Positions 1-12,129 of a stretch of DNA of 64,000 nt are shown here, piece by piece (positions within the stretch are counted from its first letter, which is position 1; each line of letters begins with the position of its first letter). A program made the translations under genes and the position numbers. The notes below the pieces were generated by a model. That model ran no database searches. It was given only the letters and a program-made list of their open reading frames with translations, and was not told the DNA's origin. The stretch is from Lutibacter oricola (GTDB lineage Bacteria > Bacteroidota > Bacteroidia > Flavobacteriales > Flavobacteriaceae), in the NCBI RefSeq assembly GCF_900106565.1, contig NZ_FNNJ01000005.1:173114-237113 (forward strand), read 5' to 3'.

Positions 1-69
1 GTAAAATTTAGTAACAACTTGGTAAAATTTAGATTAACTTAAAAAAGAAAAAACTAGTACTTTGTATAG
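1..69 (+). promoter_or_regulatory. Putative paired operator and promoter of the eda-kdgK operon
   Basis: The element GTAAAATTTAG occurs twice, at 1-11 and 22-32, exactly 21 nt apart. A TACTTTG box (58-64) has its TTTG 39 nt after the start of the second copy and resembles the Bacteroidota -7 element. The same geometry recurs before the MFS porter, the second GH127, the first sulfatase, SusC and the cycloisomerase operon. I infer binding sites for a locus-specific activator with two helix-turn-helix contacts, such as the AraC protein at 9371. The window edge may hide further copies. Confidence 0.6.
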
Positions 70-105
70 TGAAATAAACTAAAATTTGAAATTAACAACA
101 TAATT

Positions 106-777
106 ATGTATCCAATAGAACAACAGGCAATGTCACCTGAAATTATAAGTAAAGTAAATAAAGCTGGCATTATAGGAATGCTTATTATTGATGAAGTAAA
201 ACACGCGGTTCCTGTAGCCAAAGCACTTTTAAAAGGAGGAATAAACACTATAGAACTTACATTAAGAACTCCAGCTGCCTTAGACGCTGCAAAAGCAATA
301 AAAAAGGAACTACCAGAAGTATGCCTTGGTTTTGGAACAGTTTTAACAGTTGAGCAAGTAAAAGCTGTTAAAGATGTTGGAGCTGATTTTGCAGTTTCTC
401 CAGGTTGTAATCCAAAAATAATTGCTGAAGCTCATAAACTTGGATTATCATTTTCTCCAGGAATTATGACTCCAACCGATATTGAAATGGCAGTTGAACA
501 AGGCTGTAGAGTAATAAAATATTTCCCTGCAGAATCTTCAGGTGGAATGAATCATTTAAAAAACATGGGAGCTCCATATCAATACTTAGGAATTAAATAC
601 ATTCCTTTAGGAGGTGTAAATATGAGTAACGCAAGAGGTTATTTAGAATCTGATTTAATTTCAGCTATTGGTGGATCTTGGATTGCAAAGCGTGATTTAA
701 TTCTTGCCGAAAACTGGGATCAAATAACTGCAAATGCCAAAGAAATAACAGATTTAGTAAAAGAAATAAGAGGATAA
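106..777 (+). CDS. eda: 2-dehydro-3-deoxy-6-phosphogluconate/galactonate aldolase (KDPG aldolase family)
   Basis: This is a class I aldolase of the KDPG/KDPGal family, 223 residues, the usual length. It cleaves 2-keto-3-deoxy-6-phospho sugar acids to pyruvate and glyceraldehyde 3-phosphate in the cytoplasm. The Schiff-base lysine is K138 in the motif VIKYFPAE, and the conserved IELTLRTP segment lies near the N-terminus. A second in-frame ATG at 130 could also be the start; I keep 106 because nothing decides between them. The kinase gene follows after 22 nt, so the two form the last steps of a KDG pathway. In this locus the likely substrate is 2-keto-3-deoxy-6-phospho-D-galactonate from 3,6-anhydro-D-galactose (inference). 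Confidence 0.93.
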   Translation: MYPIEQQAMSPEIISKVNKAGIIGMLIIDEVKHAVPVAKALLKGGINTIELTLRTPAALDAAKAIKKELPEVCLGFGTVLTVEQVKAVKDVGADFAVSPGCNPKIIAEAHKLGLSFSPGIMTPTDIEMAVEQGCRVIKYFPAESSGGMNHLKNMGAPYQYLGIKYIPLGGVNMSNARGYLESDLISAIGGSWIAKRDLILAENWDQITANAKEITDLVKEIRG

Positions 778-799
778 CTAAGAAATTAATAACATACAC

Positions 800-1888
800 A
801 TGAAAACAATTGTAACTTTTGGAGAAATAATGGGGCGCTTAGCTGCGCCTGGAAATATGCGTTTACGTCAAACTCGTCAGTTAGATGTAACTTATGCTGG
901 TGCTGAAGCTAGTGTTGCTGCATCTATATGTAATTTTGGAGGAAAAGCACGTTACGTAACGGCATTACCAAAACATTCTTTAGCTGAAGCAACTATGGAC
1001 GCTGTTCGTTCTGTTGGAATTGATACGCAATATGTTTTAAGAACTGATAATGGTCGTTTAGGAACTTACTTTTTAGAAACTGGTGCAAACCAACGTCCAA
1101 GTAATGTAATTTATGACAGAGAAGATTCTTCAATTGCAGTTACACCTGCAAGCGAATACAATTGGGCTGAAATTTTTGATGGTGCCGGTTGGTTACATTT
1201 AAGTGGAATTACACCTGCATTATCTAAAAATGCTGCTGAAGCTACTTTAGTTGCTGCTCAAAAAGCTCAAGCTGCTGGGGCAAAAGTTTCAATAGATTTA
1301 AATTTTAGAGGAAAACTTTGGAAATGGGACGCTACAAAATCTGCTCGCGAATTAGCACAAGAAACAATGCGTAAAATTTTACCTTTTATTGATGTTGTTA
1401 TTGGTAACGAAGAAGATTGCCACGATGTTTTAGGAATTAGAGCTGGTGATACGGATGTACATTCAGGAAAGTTAGATACTTCAAGATATCCAGATGTTGC
1501 ACGCCAAGTTGTAGCACAATTTCCAAATGTGAGCAAAGTAGCAATTACTTTAAGAGAAAGTTTATCTGCTTCGCACAACAACTGGGGAGCTATGCTTTAT
1601 GAAGCTGCTACAGATACGCCTTCTTTTGCACCTTTAGATGCTGAAGGAAATTACGAATCGTATAAAATAAAAAACATTGTAGACCGAGTTGGTGGTGGAG
1701 ATTCTTTTGCTGGTGGTTTAATTTTTGCTTTAAACACACCAGAATTAAGCGATTCTGCAACTGCTGTAAAATATGGTGTTGCTGCTTCTTGTTTAAAACA
1801 TTCAATTAAAGGAGATTTTAATTACTCAACTCGTGCCGAAGTTGAAGCTCTTATGGGAGGTTCTGGTTCTGGTAGAGTTGTTAGGTAA
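800..1888 (+). CDS. kdgK: 2-keto-3-deoxy-sugar-acid kinase (PfkB/ribokinase family)
   Basis: A PfkB-family sugar kinase of 362 residues that should phosphorylate 2-keto-3-deoxygluconate or -galactonate with ATP, feeding the aldolase just upstream. The family signature GGGDSFAGG near residues 298-306 contains the catalytic base, D301. The N-terminal VTFGEIMGRL segment with its glycine-rich substrate loop is also typical. It sits 22 nt after eda and 55 nt before the GH101/GH129-like hydrolase, so the three are probably one operon. Which epimer it prefers cannot be read from sequence; galactonate is suggested by the carrageenan context. Confidence 0.92.
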   Translation: MKTIVTFGEIMGRLAAPGNMRLRQTRQLDVTYAGAEASVAASICNFGGKARYVTALPKHSLAEATMDAVRSVGIDTQYVLRTDNGRLGTYFLETGANQRPSNVIYDREDSSIAVTPASEYNWAEIFDGAGWLHLSGITPALSKNAAEATLVAAQKAQAAGAKVSIDLNFRGKLWKWDATKSARELAQETMRKILPFIDVVIGNEEDCHDVLGIRAGDTDVHSGKLDTSRYPDVARQVVAQFPNVSKVAITLRESLSASHNNWGAMLYEAATDTPSFAPLDAEGNYESYKIKNIVDRVGGGDSFAGGLIFALNTPELSDSATAVKYGVAASCLKHSIKGDFNYSTRAEVEALMGGSGSGRVVR

Positions 1889-1943
1889 ATTTATAAAAGA
1901 AGTAGTAGTTACTTCCAAGTTAAACACATAATGAAATATTAAA

Positions 1944-4031
1944 ATGATTAATAAAAATAAAATACAAAAAATCACAAGTTTTACACTTGTGATTTTTTGT
2001 TTGATGTTAGTTCAAAGCTGGACAACAATTCAAACAGAAATAAAGCCTAAACAAAACACAAGCTCTGAACCGGTTGTTTTAGAAAATAACTCAATCAAAG
2101 TAATAGTTGATACAAAAAGTGGAACTTTTCAAGTTACAGAAAAAAAATCTGGACAAATATGGAATCCAGACCCTTGGGAAAATGCCGCTGGTATTTTAAC
2201 AATAAAGGATTCAAAAGGAAAATCTCAAGATGTTAACATTTCAAATAGCGAATCTATTGTAGTAAATAAAAAAGATGAAACAACAGTATCTATAAGCTTT
2301 AACAATCCTAAGCTAAATAATAACACAATTGCTAGTGGAGTATCAATTAAAACTGAGATCCGATTAACGCCTACTAAACTAGATGTTGAAGTTATTTCAT
2401 ATGAAGCATGTAACAATAAATTGGTTGAACTAAGATACCCTGCAAGGGCTTTTAGTTTAGAAACTGATGTAGATAAAGGAGCTGCTGTAATTCCTCAAAA
2501 GCAAGGTGTTATTTGTCCGTCTTACATTTTTCCAATGAACGGAGGTCGATTCTGTATGTGGGATGATGCTACTTATTATGGCAGATCAAAAGGTAAATTA
2601 CCTTTATTCAACAACAACATTGGTTTATCTATGCCTTGGTGGGGAACCTATAATGAAAAATCAGCGGTTATTGGTATTATCGATGAATCTGCAAGACCAA
2701 GTATGTTTTTTAACATAAACAACAATGGTCAGTATTTATTTACTCCTAAAGGTATTATGTCTCCTAATAAAAGAATAGAATTCTTAGATCCTGTTTGGAA
2801 CTTAAACAGAAAAAATGAGAAAAAAATTATTAGCTATCAATTTATTCCAAATGGAACACACGTTGAAATGGCAAAAGTTTACAGAAAAGAAGCCATTAAA
2901 AGAGGTTATTTTGTTTCTTTAAAAGATAAGGCTAAGAGAGATCCTGATGTAAAAAAATTACAAGGAGCCATTTATATGGGATTGTATGGAGGTTATCCTC
3001 ATTATGTTGAAATGCCAGGAATGGCTTTCAATTTTAAAGATTTAAGCAATATAATTAATACAACACACAATGACTTAGGTGTTGACAATGCTTTTTTCCA
3101 TGCTTGGGGAGTATTTTCTAATTTTGTACCAAATTGCTGGCCTATTAATGAAAACTTAGGAGGTGTAGCTGGTTTAAAAGAAGCAGTTGACTTAACTAAA
3201 AAATATGGATATTTATACTCATCATACCATGCTTATTCTGCCACTTTAGAAAACGACCCTGAATTTAACACAGGTTTATTTGCAAAAAGAAAAGATGGCA
3301 AACTTATAAATACAAATAGCAGATGGGCAAACATAGATCAGAATAAACAATTAGGTTTAGCAAAAAAAAGCTTACATAAGGAAATCGCGGCATTAGGTTT
3401 AGAGGCTGATATTACCGATATTTCTTTTGCAACTTATCCAGATGAAGACAATACTGGCTTATTTAATTTAGCTAAATATATTGATTCTCTAAATTTAGTT
3501 AATGGTACTGAGCACGGTCAACAACAATGGATTCCTTATTTCGATATGTTTGAAGGTATGACATATAAAAATTCTAATCTTTGGGAATTTTCTCACCCAG
3601 CACCTTTATTCAATTTAGTTTATCATGATGCTATTGCTGTGTTTGGAAAAATTCAAGATCCAGATAACCAAATGTCTAAATATGGAGACTTTAAAGTAAA
3701 GAGTTTAAGAAACATTTTATATGGAATTGGTACAACAATTTTCTTTTCACCTTACGAGTTTGACGGAATGAAAGATATGATTAAAATGGCCAATGAAGTA
3801 GTTAGCCCTGTTAATAAAGAAACTTTCTTTGAAGAATTAATTAGTCATGAATATTTAAGTGCTGATTTTAATCTTCAAAAAACAACTTTTTCTTCAAATA
3901 CAGAAGTAATGGTTAATATAGGACCTGTTAAACAAACTACACCTAATGGAATAACAATTCCTGCTTTTGGGTACCAAGTAAAATTTAAAAACGGAAAGAT
4001 TAAAAAAGGACAGTTTAAAACAAGTATTTAA
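1944..4031 (+). CDS. GH101/GH129-like exported glycoside hydrolase, putative alpha-1,3-(3,6-anhydro)-galactosidase
   Basis: A 695-residue protein with an N-terminal hydrophobic signal segment (about residues 10-28), hence probably periplasmic. An N-terminal beta-rich domain is followed by a barrel-like region and a short C-terminal beta domain. It resembles the GH101/GH129 group of alpha-N-acetylgalactosaminidases. Acidic candidates for catalysis are D489 and D492 (EADITDI) and E523 (NGTEHG); these are my reading, not a verified alignment. In the carrageenan regulon known from Zobellia, a GH129 relative releases 3,6-anhydro-D-galactose from neocarrabiose-type oligosaccharides, alongside GH127 enzymes. 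Both families occur here, which supports the same role. It lies directly behind kdgK in the same direction. Confidence 0.65.
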   Translation: MINKNKIQKITSFTLVIFCLMLVQSWTTIQTEIKPKQNTSSEPVVLENNSIKVIVDTKSGTFQVTEKKSGQIWNPDPWENAAGILTIKDSKGKSQDVNISNSESIVVNKKDETTVSISFNNPKLNNNTIASGVSIKTEIRLTPTKLDVEVISYEACNNKLVELRYPARAFSLETDVDKGAAVIPQKQGVICPSYIFPMNGGRFCMWDDATYYGRSKGKLPLFNNNIGLSMPWWGTYNEKSAVIGIIDESARPSMFFNINNNGQYLFTPKGIMSPNKRIEFLDPVWNLNRKNEKKIISYQFIPNGTHVEMAKVYRKEAIKRGYFVSLKDKAKRDPDVKKLQGAIYMGLYGGYPHYVEMPGMAFNFKDLSNIINTTHNDLGVDNAFFHAWGVFSNFVPNCWPINENLGGVAGLKEAVDLTKKYGYLYSSYHAYSATLENDPEFNTGLFAKRKDGKLINTNSRWANIDQNKQLGLAKKSLHKEIAALGLEADITDISFATYPDEDNTGLFNLAKYIDSLNLVNGTEHGQQQWIPYFDMFEGMTYKNSNLWEFSHPAPLFNLVYHDAIAVFGKIQDPDNQMSKYGDFKVKSLRNILYGIGTTIFFSPYEFDGMKDMIKMANEVVSPVNKETFFEELISHEYLSADFNLQKTTFSSNTEVMVNIGPVKQTTPNGITIPAFGYQVKFKNGKIKKGQFKTSI

Positions 4032-4172
4032 ACCAATTAACAAAAACTGTATATATAGTATTTCAACTAGATATAAACTATACATTGTTGATTTCAACAA
4101 AAAAAGACTATAACTTAGCGGAATACAGCTATTAGAATTGTAGCATAACTATAACAAAACATTACAATATAA

Positions 4173-7436
<3,264 letters not shown>

Positions 7437-7460
7437 CTTTCAATAATTACATAAACACAC

Positions 7461-7490
7461 AAAAGCTTGTCTAATTGACAAGCTTTTTTT
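7461..7490 (+). terminator. Rho-independent terminator after GH2
   Basis: A perfect stem (aagcttgtc with gacaagctt, 7463-7471 and 7477-7485) with a 5-nt loop is followed by a run of T residues. It closes the eda-to-GH2 unit. Flanking A and T runs could let it work in both directions. Confidence 0.85.
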
Positions 7491-7650
7491 GTATACCTAC
7501 ATATTATTTTGAACAAAAAATCTAATTATTTAGCTCAATTTTACCATAAACAATAATAAAAAATTAAAAAAAACTTAATAAAAACTAAACATTTACATAA
7601 ATTAGACTAAAAACAAGTAATTAATAAATATTCTATTATACCTTAGTTTA

Positions 7651-7666
7651 ACCTTAAAAATAAGGT
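7651..7666. promoter_or_regulatory. Inverted repeat upstream of the TPR-LuxR regulator
   Basis: ACCTTA (7651-7656) and TAAGGT (7661-7666) form a perfect 6-bp inverted repeat, and another direct ACCTTA lies 11 nt upstream at 7640-7645. It sits 23 nt before the ATG of the regulator gene, where an autoregulatory operator would be expected. There is no experimental analogue that I know of. Confidence 0.3.
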
Positions 7667-7689
7667 GTTTAGCAAAAGTAATTATTAAA

Positions 7690-9324
7690 ATGACAAAAAA
7701 AATAAACAAACACTGGCACAAAATTACCTTAACACTTCTGTTTGGGCTTGTTTTTGGTTGGTCTACATTTATTTATGCCATTCAATCAACTTACTTTCAA
7801 ATTCCACAAAAAAAATATATAAATAAAGAAACAGCAATAGCTGATTCAATAACTTCTTTAGAAATCGCTTACACAAACCTTATTAAAAAAGGTGATACGC
7901 TAAACGCAATTAGAACATTAAATAATTTAGCCAGAGTATATAGTCATCAAGGAAATCATAAAGAATCTTATGACAAATTATGGGCCGCATTAATTTTAGC
8001 TGACACTGCAAACAAAACAGAAACAAAATCATCAATTTATCGTGAAATAGGTAGACATTACAGTTACTATCACAGAAAAGATAAAGCAATTCATTTTTTA
8101 AACCTATCGCTAAATATTAAAAAGGAATTAGTTAAAAAAGGTAAAATTGACAAGCATAGACTTGTAAACAATTATTCTTCTTTTGTTTCAACTTATAGAG
8201 AATTAAATAATTTTGAATTAGGAGAAAAGTACTTAGATAGCTGCTATATATATTTTGACACTTTAAAAAACAAATCAAGAGCAAATTTTCTAAAATTTGA
8301 AGAAGCCGTTATTTTGAGTCACAAAGGAAAAGATGATGATGCAATTGCTATTTTTAACAACTTAATACCAAAGTTTACCAATAACCAATACGGATATCTC
8401 GTATTAATCTACAAGTATTTAGGTGATAGTTATCAAAACAATGAGAATTTCATTCAAAGTCAATTTTGTTATAAAAAAGCAATTGAGGTTTCTGAATTAA
8501 AAAATGTACATAAAGATTTTATTCCGTTAGTTTATGAAGGTCTTTCTAGTTTATACTTTTCAAAAGGAAAATATTTACAGGCATATAATTCATTAAAAAA
8601 AGCCAAGGACCTTGACGCTGTTTTTTTTGACAGCAGAAGTCCTAACAACGCCCCTTTATTAGAAATTCAAGATGATTTTAGAAAAGATAAAGAACTTCAA
8701 ATTAAAACACTTCAAGAGCAAAAATTAAAACAATTTGAGCAGGAAGAAAAAGTAGAACTTTTAGAAAAAATATTACTATTAGGCCTATTAATGTTCTTAT
8801 TGTTATTTGGATATAATTCATACCGAGCATTAAGAACAAAACACAAAATAGAGAAAAAACTGTTAAAAAAAGAAAGAGAACTTGAAAAGCAAAAAGATAC
8901 GGAACTTATTGAATTAAAAAATAAAGAACTAGCTGCATCGGTATTAAAACTAATTGAAAAAGATGTTTTTCTAGAACAAATTAAAGACCGTTTATCTAAA
9001 ACACCAAGTACAGAACTTAACAAAGACACTAAAAAAATTATTAGCTCAATTTCTAACAAAAAAAATGAAAACTGGAATGAGTTTCAAGCAAGATTTGTAG
9101 CCATTAATAAAAGTTTTTATAAAAAATTAGAAGCCGATTTTCCAAATTTAACAATGAATGATCAAAAACTTTGCGCGCTAATTAAACTAAATTTTTCGAG
9201 TAAGGATATTGCACAATTATTAAATATGTCTATTGAAAGTGTTCACACCACAAGAAGTAGATTAAGAAAAAAATTAAATATAACACGAGAGGTAAACTTA
9301 AAAAAGTTTATTTCTAACATATAA
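7690..9324 (+). CDS. Membrane-anchored TPR regulator with C-terminal LuxR-type HTH
   Basis: A 544-residue protein with four parts: an N-terminal signal or anchor segment (residues 12-30), tetratricopeptide-like helices (about 50-310), one strong membrane helix (about 358-376), and a coiled coil (about 380-430) leading to a LuxR/GerE-type HTH at the C-terminus (about 480-544, with CALIKLNFSSKDIAQLLNMS). The TPR part would face the periplasm and the HTH the cytoplasm, giving a one-component transmembrane sensor-regulator. A paralogue with the same order and HTH lies on the other strand at 24439. It stands 46 nt before the AraC gene. The signal sensed is unknown; a carrageenan oligosaccharide is plausible from position only. 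Confidence 0.8.
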   Translation: MTKKINKHWHKITLTLLFGLVFGWSTFIYAIQSTYFQIPQKKYINKETAIADSITSLEIAYTNLIKKGDTLNAIRTLNNLARVYSHQGNHKESYDKLWAALILADTANKTETKSSIYREIGRHYSYYHRKDKAIHFLNLSLNIKKELVKKGKIDKHRLVNNYSSFVSTYRELNNFELGEKYLDSCYIYFDTLKNKSRANFLKFEEAVILSHKGKDDDAIAIFNNLIPKFTNNQYGYLVLIYKYLGDSYQNNENFIQSQFCYKKAIEVSELKNVHKDFIPLVYEGLSSLYFSKGKYLQAYNSLKKAKDLDAVFFDSRSPNNAPLLEIQDDFRKDKELQIKTLQEQKLKQFEQEEKVELLEKILLLGLLMFLLLFGYNSYRALRTKHKIEKKLLKKERELEKQKDTELIELKNKELAASVLKLIEKDVFLEQIKDRLSKTPSTELNKDTKKIISSISNKKNENWNEFQARFVAINKSFYKKLEADFPNLTMNDQKLCALIKLNFSSKDIAQLLNMSIESVHTTRSRLRKKLNITREVNLKKFISNI

Positions 9325-9328
9325 TAAA

Positions 9329-9343
9329 AAGTTAACCGACTTT
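9329..9343. repeat. 15-bp sequence shared with 34048-34062
   Basis: AAGTTAACCGACTTT is found here, between the TPR-LuxR and AraC genes, and again identically at 34048-34062 upstream of the minus-strand sulfatase. The arms AAGT and ACTT form a small inverted repeat. It may be a regulator site, but no other copy was noticed in the window. Confidence 0.35.
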
Positions 9344-9370
9344 AATTATTAACAATTAAAAGTTTGAATT

Positions 9371-10228
9371 ATGAAATTAGTATTAAAAAATTCAGAAGCT
9401 TCAGCTAATACTAGATTAAATATTCTTAAAAAAGAAGTACCTTGTTTAGACGCTGCCTGGCATTACCACTCACAATATGAATTATTGTACATTTCAAGAA
9501 GTACTGGAATTCGATTTGTTGGCGATAGTGTTTCGCAATTTTCACCTGGAGACTTAGTATTAGTAGGGCCATATTTACCACATTTATGGAGAAATGATGC
9601 AAACTATTATACGGGTGATGACTCAGTAAATGTAAAAACCATTATTACAAAATTTAACAAAAATTTTATTGGCGAAGGAACTTTTGACAATACTGAATTT
9701 TCTGAAATTAATAAAATGCTAGATGAATCTAAATTTGGTATTTGTTTTGGAAATGATACAAGTAGAAGCCTTCATAATGAAATTATTGAATTAGCTGATT
9801 TAAATCCTGCTTTGCAAAGCATTAAATTATTAGAAATTTTAAATAAATTATCAACTACCAATGATAGAACAATTTTGTCATCTTCAGATATGCGACAATA
9901 TACTTCTGAAAATTCTGACAGAATAGATGTTGTATTGAAATATATATCTGATAATTACGCAAGCTATATTGGTCTTAATGATGTTGCTGAAATTGCTTGC
10001 ATGACCACCAATTCTTTTTGCCGATTTTTTAAGAAAATGACCAATAAATCATTTACCCAATTTTTAAATGAAGTTCGAATAAGAAACGCTACTAGATTAT
10101 TAATCCAAGACAATTTACCTATTTCAGAAATATGCTATATTGTTGGTTACAACTCGGTTACAAACTTCAATAAACAATTTAAACAAATTATGAGTTGCAC
10201 ACCAAAAGCATATAGAGAAAGCATTTAA
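9371..10228 (+). CDS. AraC-family transcriptional regulator with N-terminal cupin sensor
   Basis: A 285-residue cytoplasmic regulator. The N-terminal part (about 20-110) is cupin-like, with CLDAAWHYHSQYELLYI and a SPGDLVLVGP turn. The C-terminal 100 residues (about 188-285) hold two HTH motifs of the AraC/XylS type (IGLNDVAEIACMTTNSFCRF and ISEICYIVGYNSVTNFNKQF). AraC activators contact two direct half-sites about one repeat (around 20 nt) apart. That matches the 21-nt spaced repeats found before several operons of this locus, so I propose it as their activator. It is followed by a 311-nt spacer and the MFS porter. Confidence 0.92.
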   Translation: MKLVLKNSEASANTRLNILKKEVPCLDAAWHYHSQYELLYISRSTGIRFVGDSVSQFSPGDLVLVGPYLPHLWRNDANYYTGDDSVNVKTIITKFNKNFIGEGTFDNTEFSEINKMLDESKFGICFGNDTSRSLHNEIIELADLNPALQSIKLLEILNKLSTTNDRTILSSSDMRQYTSENSDRIDVVLKYISDNYASYIGLNDVAEIACMTTNSFCRFFKKMTNKSFTQFLNEVRIRNATRLLIQDNLPISEICYIVGYNSVTNFNKQFKQIMSCTPKAYRESI

Positions 10229-10539
10229 TTGAATAAATTTTCACATTTTTCAAATAGAATTATCTCAATTTATAATACTAAGGTAAAATATAGTTAAGGC
10301 AGGGTAAATTCTACCAACATTCTAACAAGAAAATCAATTTAATTTGTATAGAATTAAATACAAGAATAGTACACTTTTGTTAACAACAACTTATGCTATT
10401 ATTGCTTATTAAAAACATAGTTAATATACTATTTAAATTGAAATAATAAAAGCTAAACAGAGATGTTGGTTTCGTTCCAATTATATAGAATTAAATTACT
10501 AAGTTTAACAAAAATTAACCTAATTTAAATTACTATTTG
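10229..10539 (+). other. 311-nt spacer with promoter and long leader of the porter operon
   Basis: No gene is visible here. The stretch contains the paired operator and TTTG box described at 10283-10351. If that box is the promoter, the transcript would have an unusually long leader of nearly 190 nt before the ATG at 10540. I saw no convincing terminator after the AraC gene and no recognisable riboswitch. Confidence 0.6.
10283..10351 (+). promoter_or_regulatory. Putative paired operator and promoter of the MFS-GH127 operon
   Basis: GTAAAATATAG starts at 10283 and GTAAATTCTA at 10304, 21 nt apart. TAATTTGTATAG follows at 10340-10351, with its TTTG (10343-10346) exactly 39 nt after the start of the second repeat. 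The last nine bases, TTTGTATAG, are identical to the eda promoter at 61-69, and the spacing is the same. Confidence 0.6.
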
Positions 10540-12105
10540 ATGAACTCATATAAAAAAAATGCATACTTATTTTCAACAATTGTAGCAATGGGCGGTTTCG
10601 TCTTTGGTCTTGATGCTGCTTTAATTTCTGGTACAATAAAATATATTTCAGAAGAATTTTTATTAAATGATATTCAATTAGGAATGGTAGTTGGGGCTCC
10701 GGCACTTGGTGTATTATTAGCATTGCTTTTTGCAGGTTATGCTTGTAATAAATATGGTAGGCGAAACACATTAATTATTGTTGCTGCTTTATATGTTATT
10801 TCTGCAGTTGGCTCAACAATTGCACCTAGTTATATGGCTTTATTATCAGCAAGGTTTCTTGGTGGATTAGCATTTACATCTATTTCAATTGCATCTATGT
10901 ATATTGGTGAAATAGCACCTCCAAAATTAAGAGGTAAACTTGTAACTATGATTCAAATAAACATAGTTGTTGGATTATCTGGTGCTTACTTTATCAATTA
11001 TTTAATTCTTCAGTTAGCTTCTTCGGATGCAGCTTGGGCTACTGAATACGGGTTTAATACGCATACGTGGCGTTGGATGTTAGGTTCTGAAATTATACCT
11101 GCTATTATCTGGTTAGGTCTTTTATTTATGGTTCCAAAAAGTCCTTCTTGGTTGTTTATTAAGGGTCGAATAGAAGAAACAAAAAAGACTTTATTAAAAT
11201 TAATGCCTGAAAATAAAATTGAGGCTCATCTTACAGAAATGAAAGAGAGTATGGATGATAGTTCTGATGACAGATCGGTAATGTCTCAACTTAAAGAAAT
11301 TTTTAGCAAAAAATTTAGAGTTGTATTTATAATTGCATTAACCTTAGCTATTGCACAACAATCAACTGGTATTAATGCTATTTTATTCTATGCCCCAACC
11401 GTTTTTGAACAAATTGGATTAGGAAAAGACGCTGCATTTATGCAAGCAATTTGGACTGGTTTAACAGGTTTAGTTTTCACAGTCTTCGGATTATTACTTG
11501 TAGACAAATTAGGGCGTAGACCAATGATTTTAGGAGGTATGCTTTGGGTTGTAGTAAGTTTAGGAATTGCGTTTTACGGATTTAAAACCGCTACTTACAC
11601 ACTTACTAAAGATGCTGTTGCCGAACTTACAGAAATTGAAAACCCAGAACGGTTAAACAGTATGATTGATGTTGAATATGGTAGTGATATTGAATTAAAA
11701 AGAGCCTTAATTGATTCTATTGGTGAAGAAGAAGGAAGAAAACACTCAAGTTTATTAATTCAAAAATCGGCAAAGATAAATGCAATATTAATTTTAATAG
11801 GAATACTTAGTTTTATTGCGGCATTCCATTTTTCTGTTGGACCAGTTATGTGGGTGTTATTTTCTGAAATATTCCCAACCTCAATCCGAGGAATCGCTAT
11901 TCCATTTTTCACCTTAATTACAAGTACAACAAGCTGGTTAATTCAGACATTTTTCCCAACTCAATTATCCAGTTTTGGTATTAGTAACACCTTACTGTTT
12001 TATGCAACAACAGTATTTATCGGTATGATAATACTATCAAAATATTTAGTAGAAACTAAAGGTTTAAGTATTGAAGAAATTCAGCTTAAACTTCAAAAAA
12101 AATAA
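10540..12105 (+). CDS. MFS sugar porter (XylE/GLUT-like sugar:proton symporter)
   Basis: A 12-helix inner-membrane sugar transporter of 521 residues. Sugar-porter hallmarks are NKYGRRNT after helix 2, the PKSPSWL variant of PESPRWL after helix 6, QQSTGINAILFYAP in helix 7 and DKLGRRPM after helix 8. A long hydrophilic loop of about 60 residues (about 355-415) separates helices 9 and 10. The in-frame TTG three bases upstream is not needed; ATG at 10540 is the better start. GH127 follows 24 nt downstream. Since that GH127 lacks a signal peptide, the porter may import a disaccharide or monosaccharide for cytoplasmic processing. Confidence 0.9.
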   Translation: MNSYKKNAYLFSTIVAMGGFVFGLDAALISGTIKYISEEFLLNDIQLGMVVGAPALGVLLALLFAGYACNKYGRRNTLIIVAALYVISAVGSTIAPSYMALLSARFLGGLAFTSISIASMYIGEIAPPKLRGKLVTMIQINIVVGLSGAYFINYLILQLASSDAAWATEYGFNTHTWRWMLGSEIIPAIIWLGLLFMVPKSPSWLFIKGRIEETKKTLLKLMPENKIEAHLTEMKESMDDSSDDRSVMSQLKEIFSKKFRVVFIIALTLAIAQQSTGINAILFYAPTVFEQIGLGKDAAFMQAIWTGLTGLVFTVFGLLLVDKLGRRPMILGGMLWVVVSLGIAFYGFKTATYTLTKDAVAELTEIENPERLNSMIDVEYGSDIELKRALIDSIGEEEGRKHSSLLIQKSAKINAILILIGILSFIAAFHFSVGPVMWVLFSEIFPTSIRGIAIPFFTLITSTTSWLIQTFFPTQLSSFGISNTLLFYATTVFIGMIILSKYLVETKGLSIEEIQLKLQKK

Positions 12106-12129
12106 TAAAATAAATAATATTTAGAAATA

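Noticed and set aside
4084..4100. TTGTTGATTTCAACAA hairpin before the LacZ-type GH2 as a terminator
   Set aside because: The hairpin is followed by A residues rather than T residues on the plus strand, so it does not look like a terminator of the upstream genes.
8712..9059. Minus-strand 115-codon frame inside the TPR-LuxR gene
   Set aside because: It mirrors the coiled coil of the real gene; the serine- and phenylalanine-rich translation is what the antisense of lysine/glutamate codons gives.
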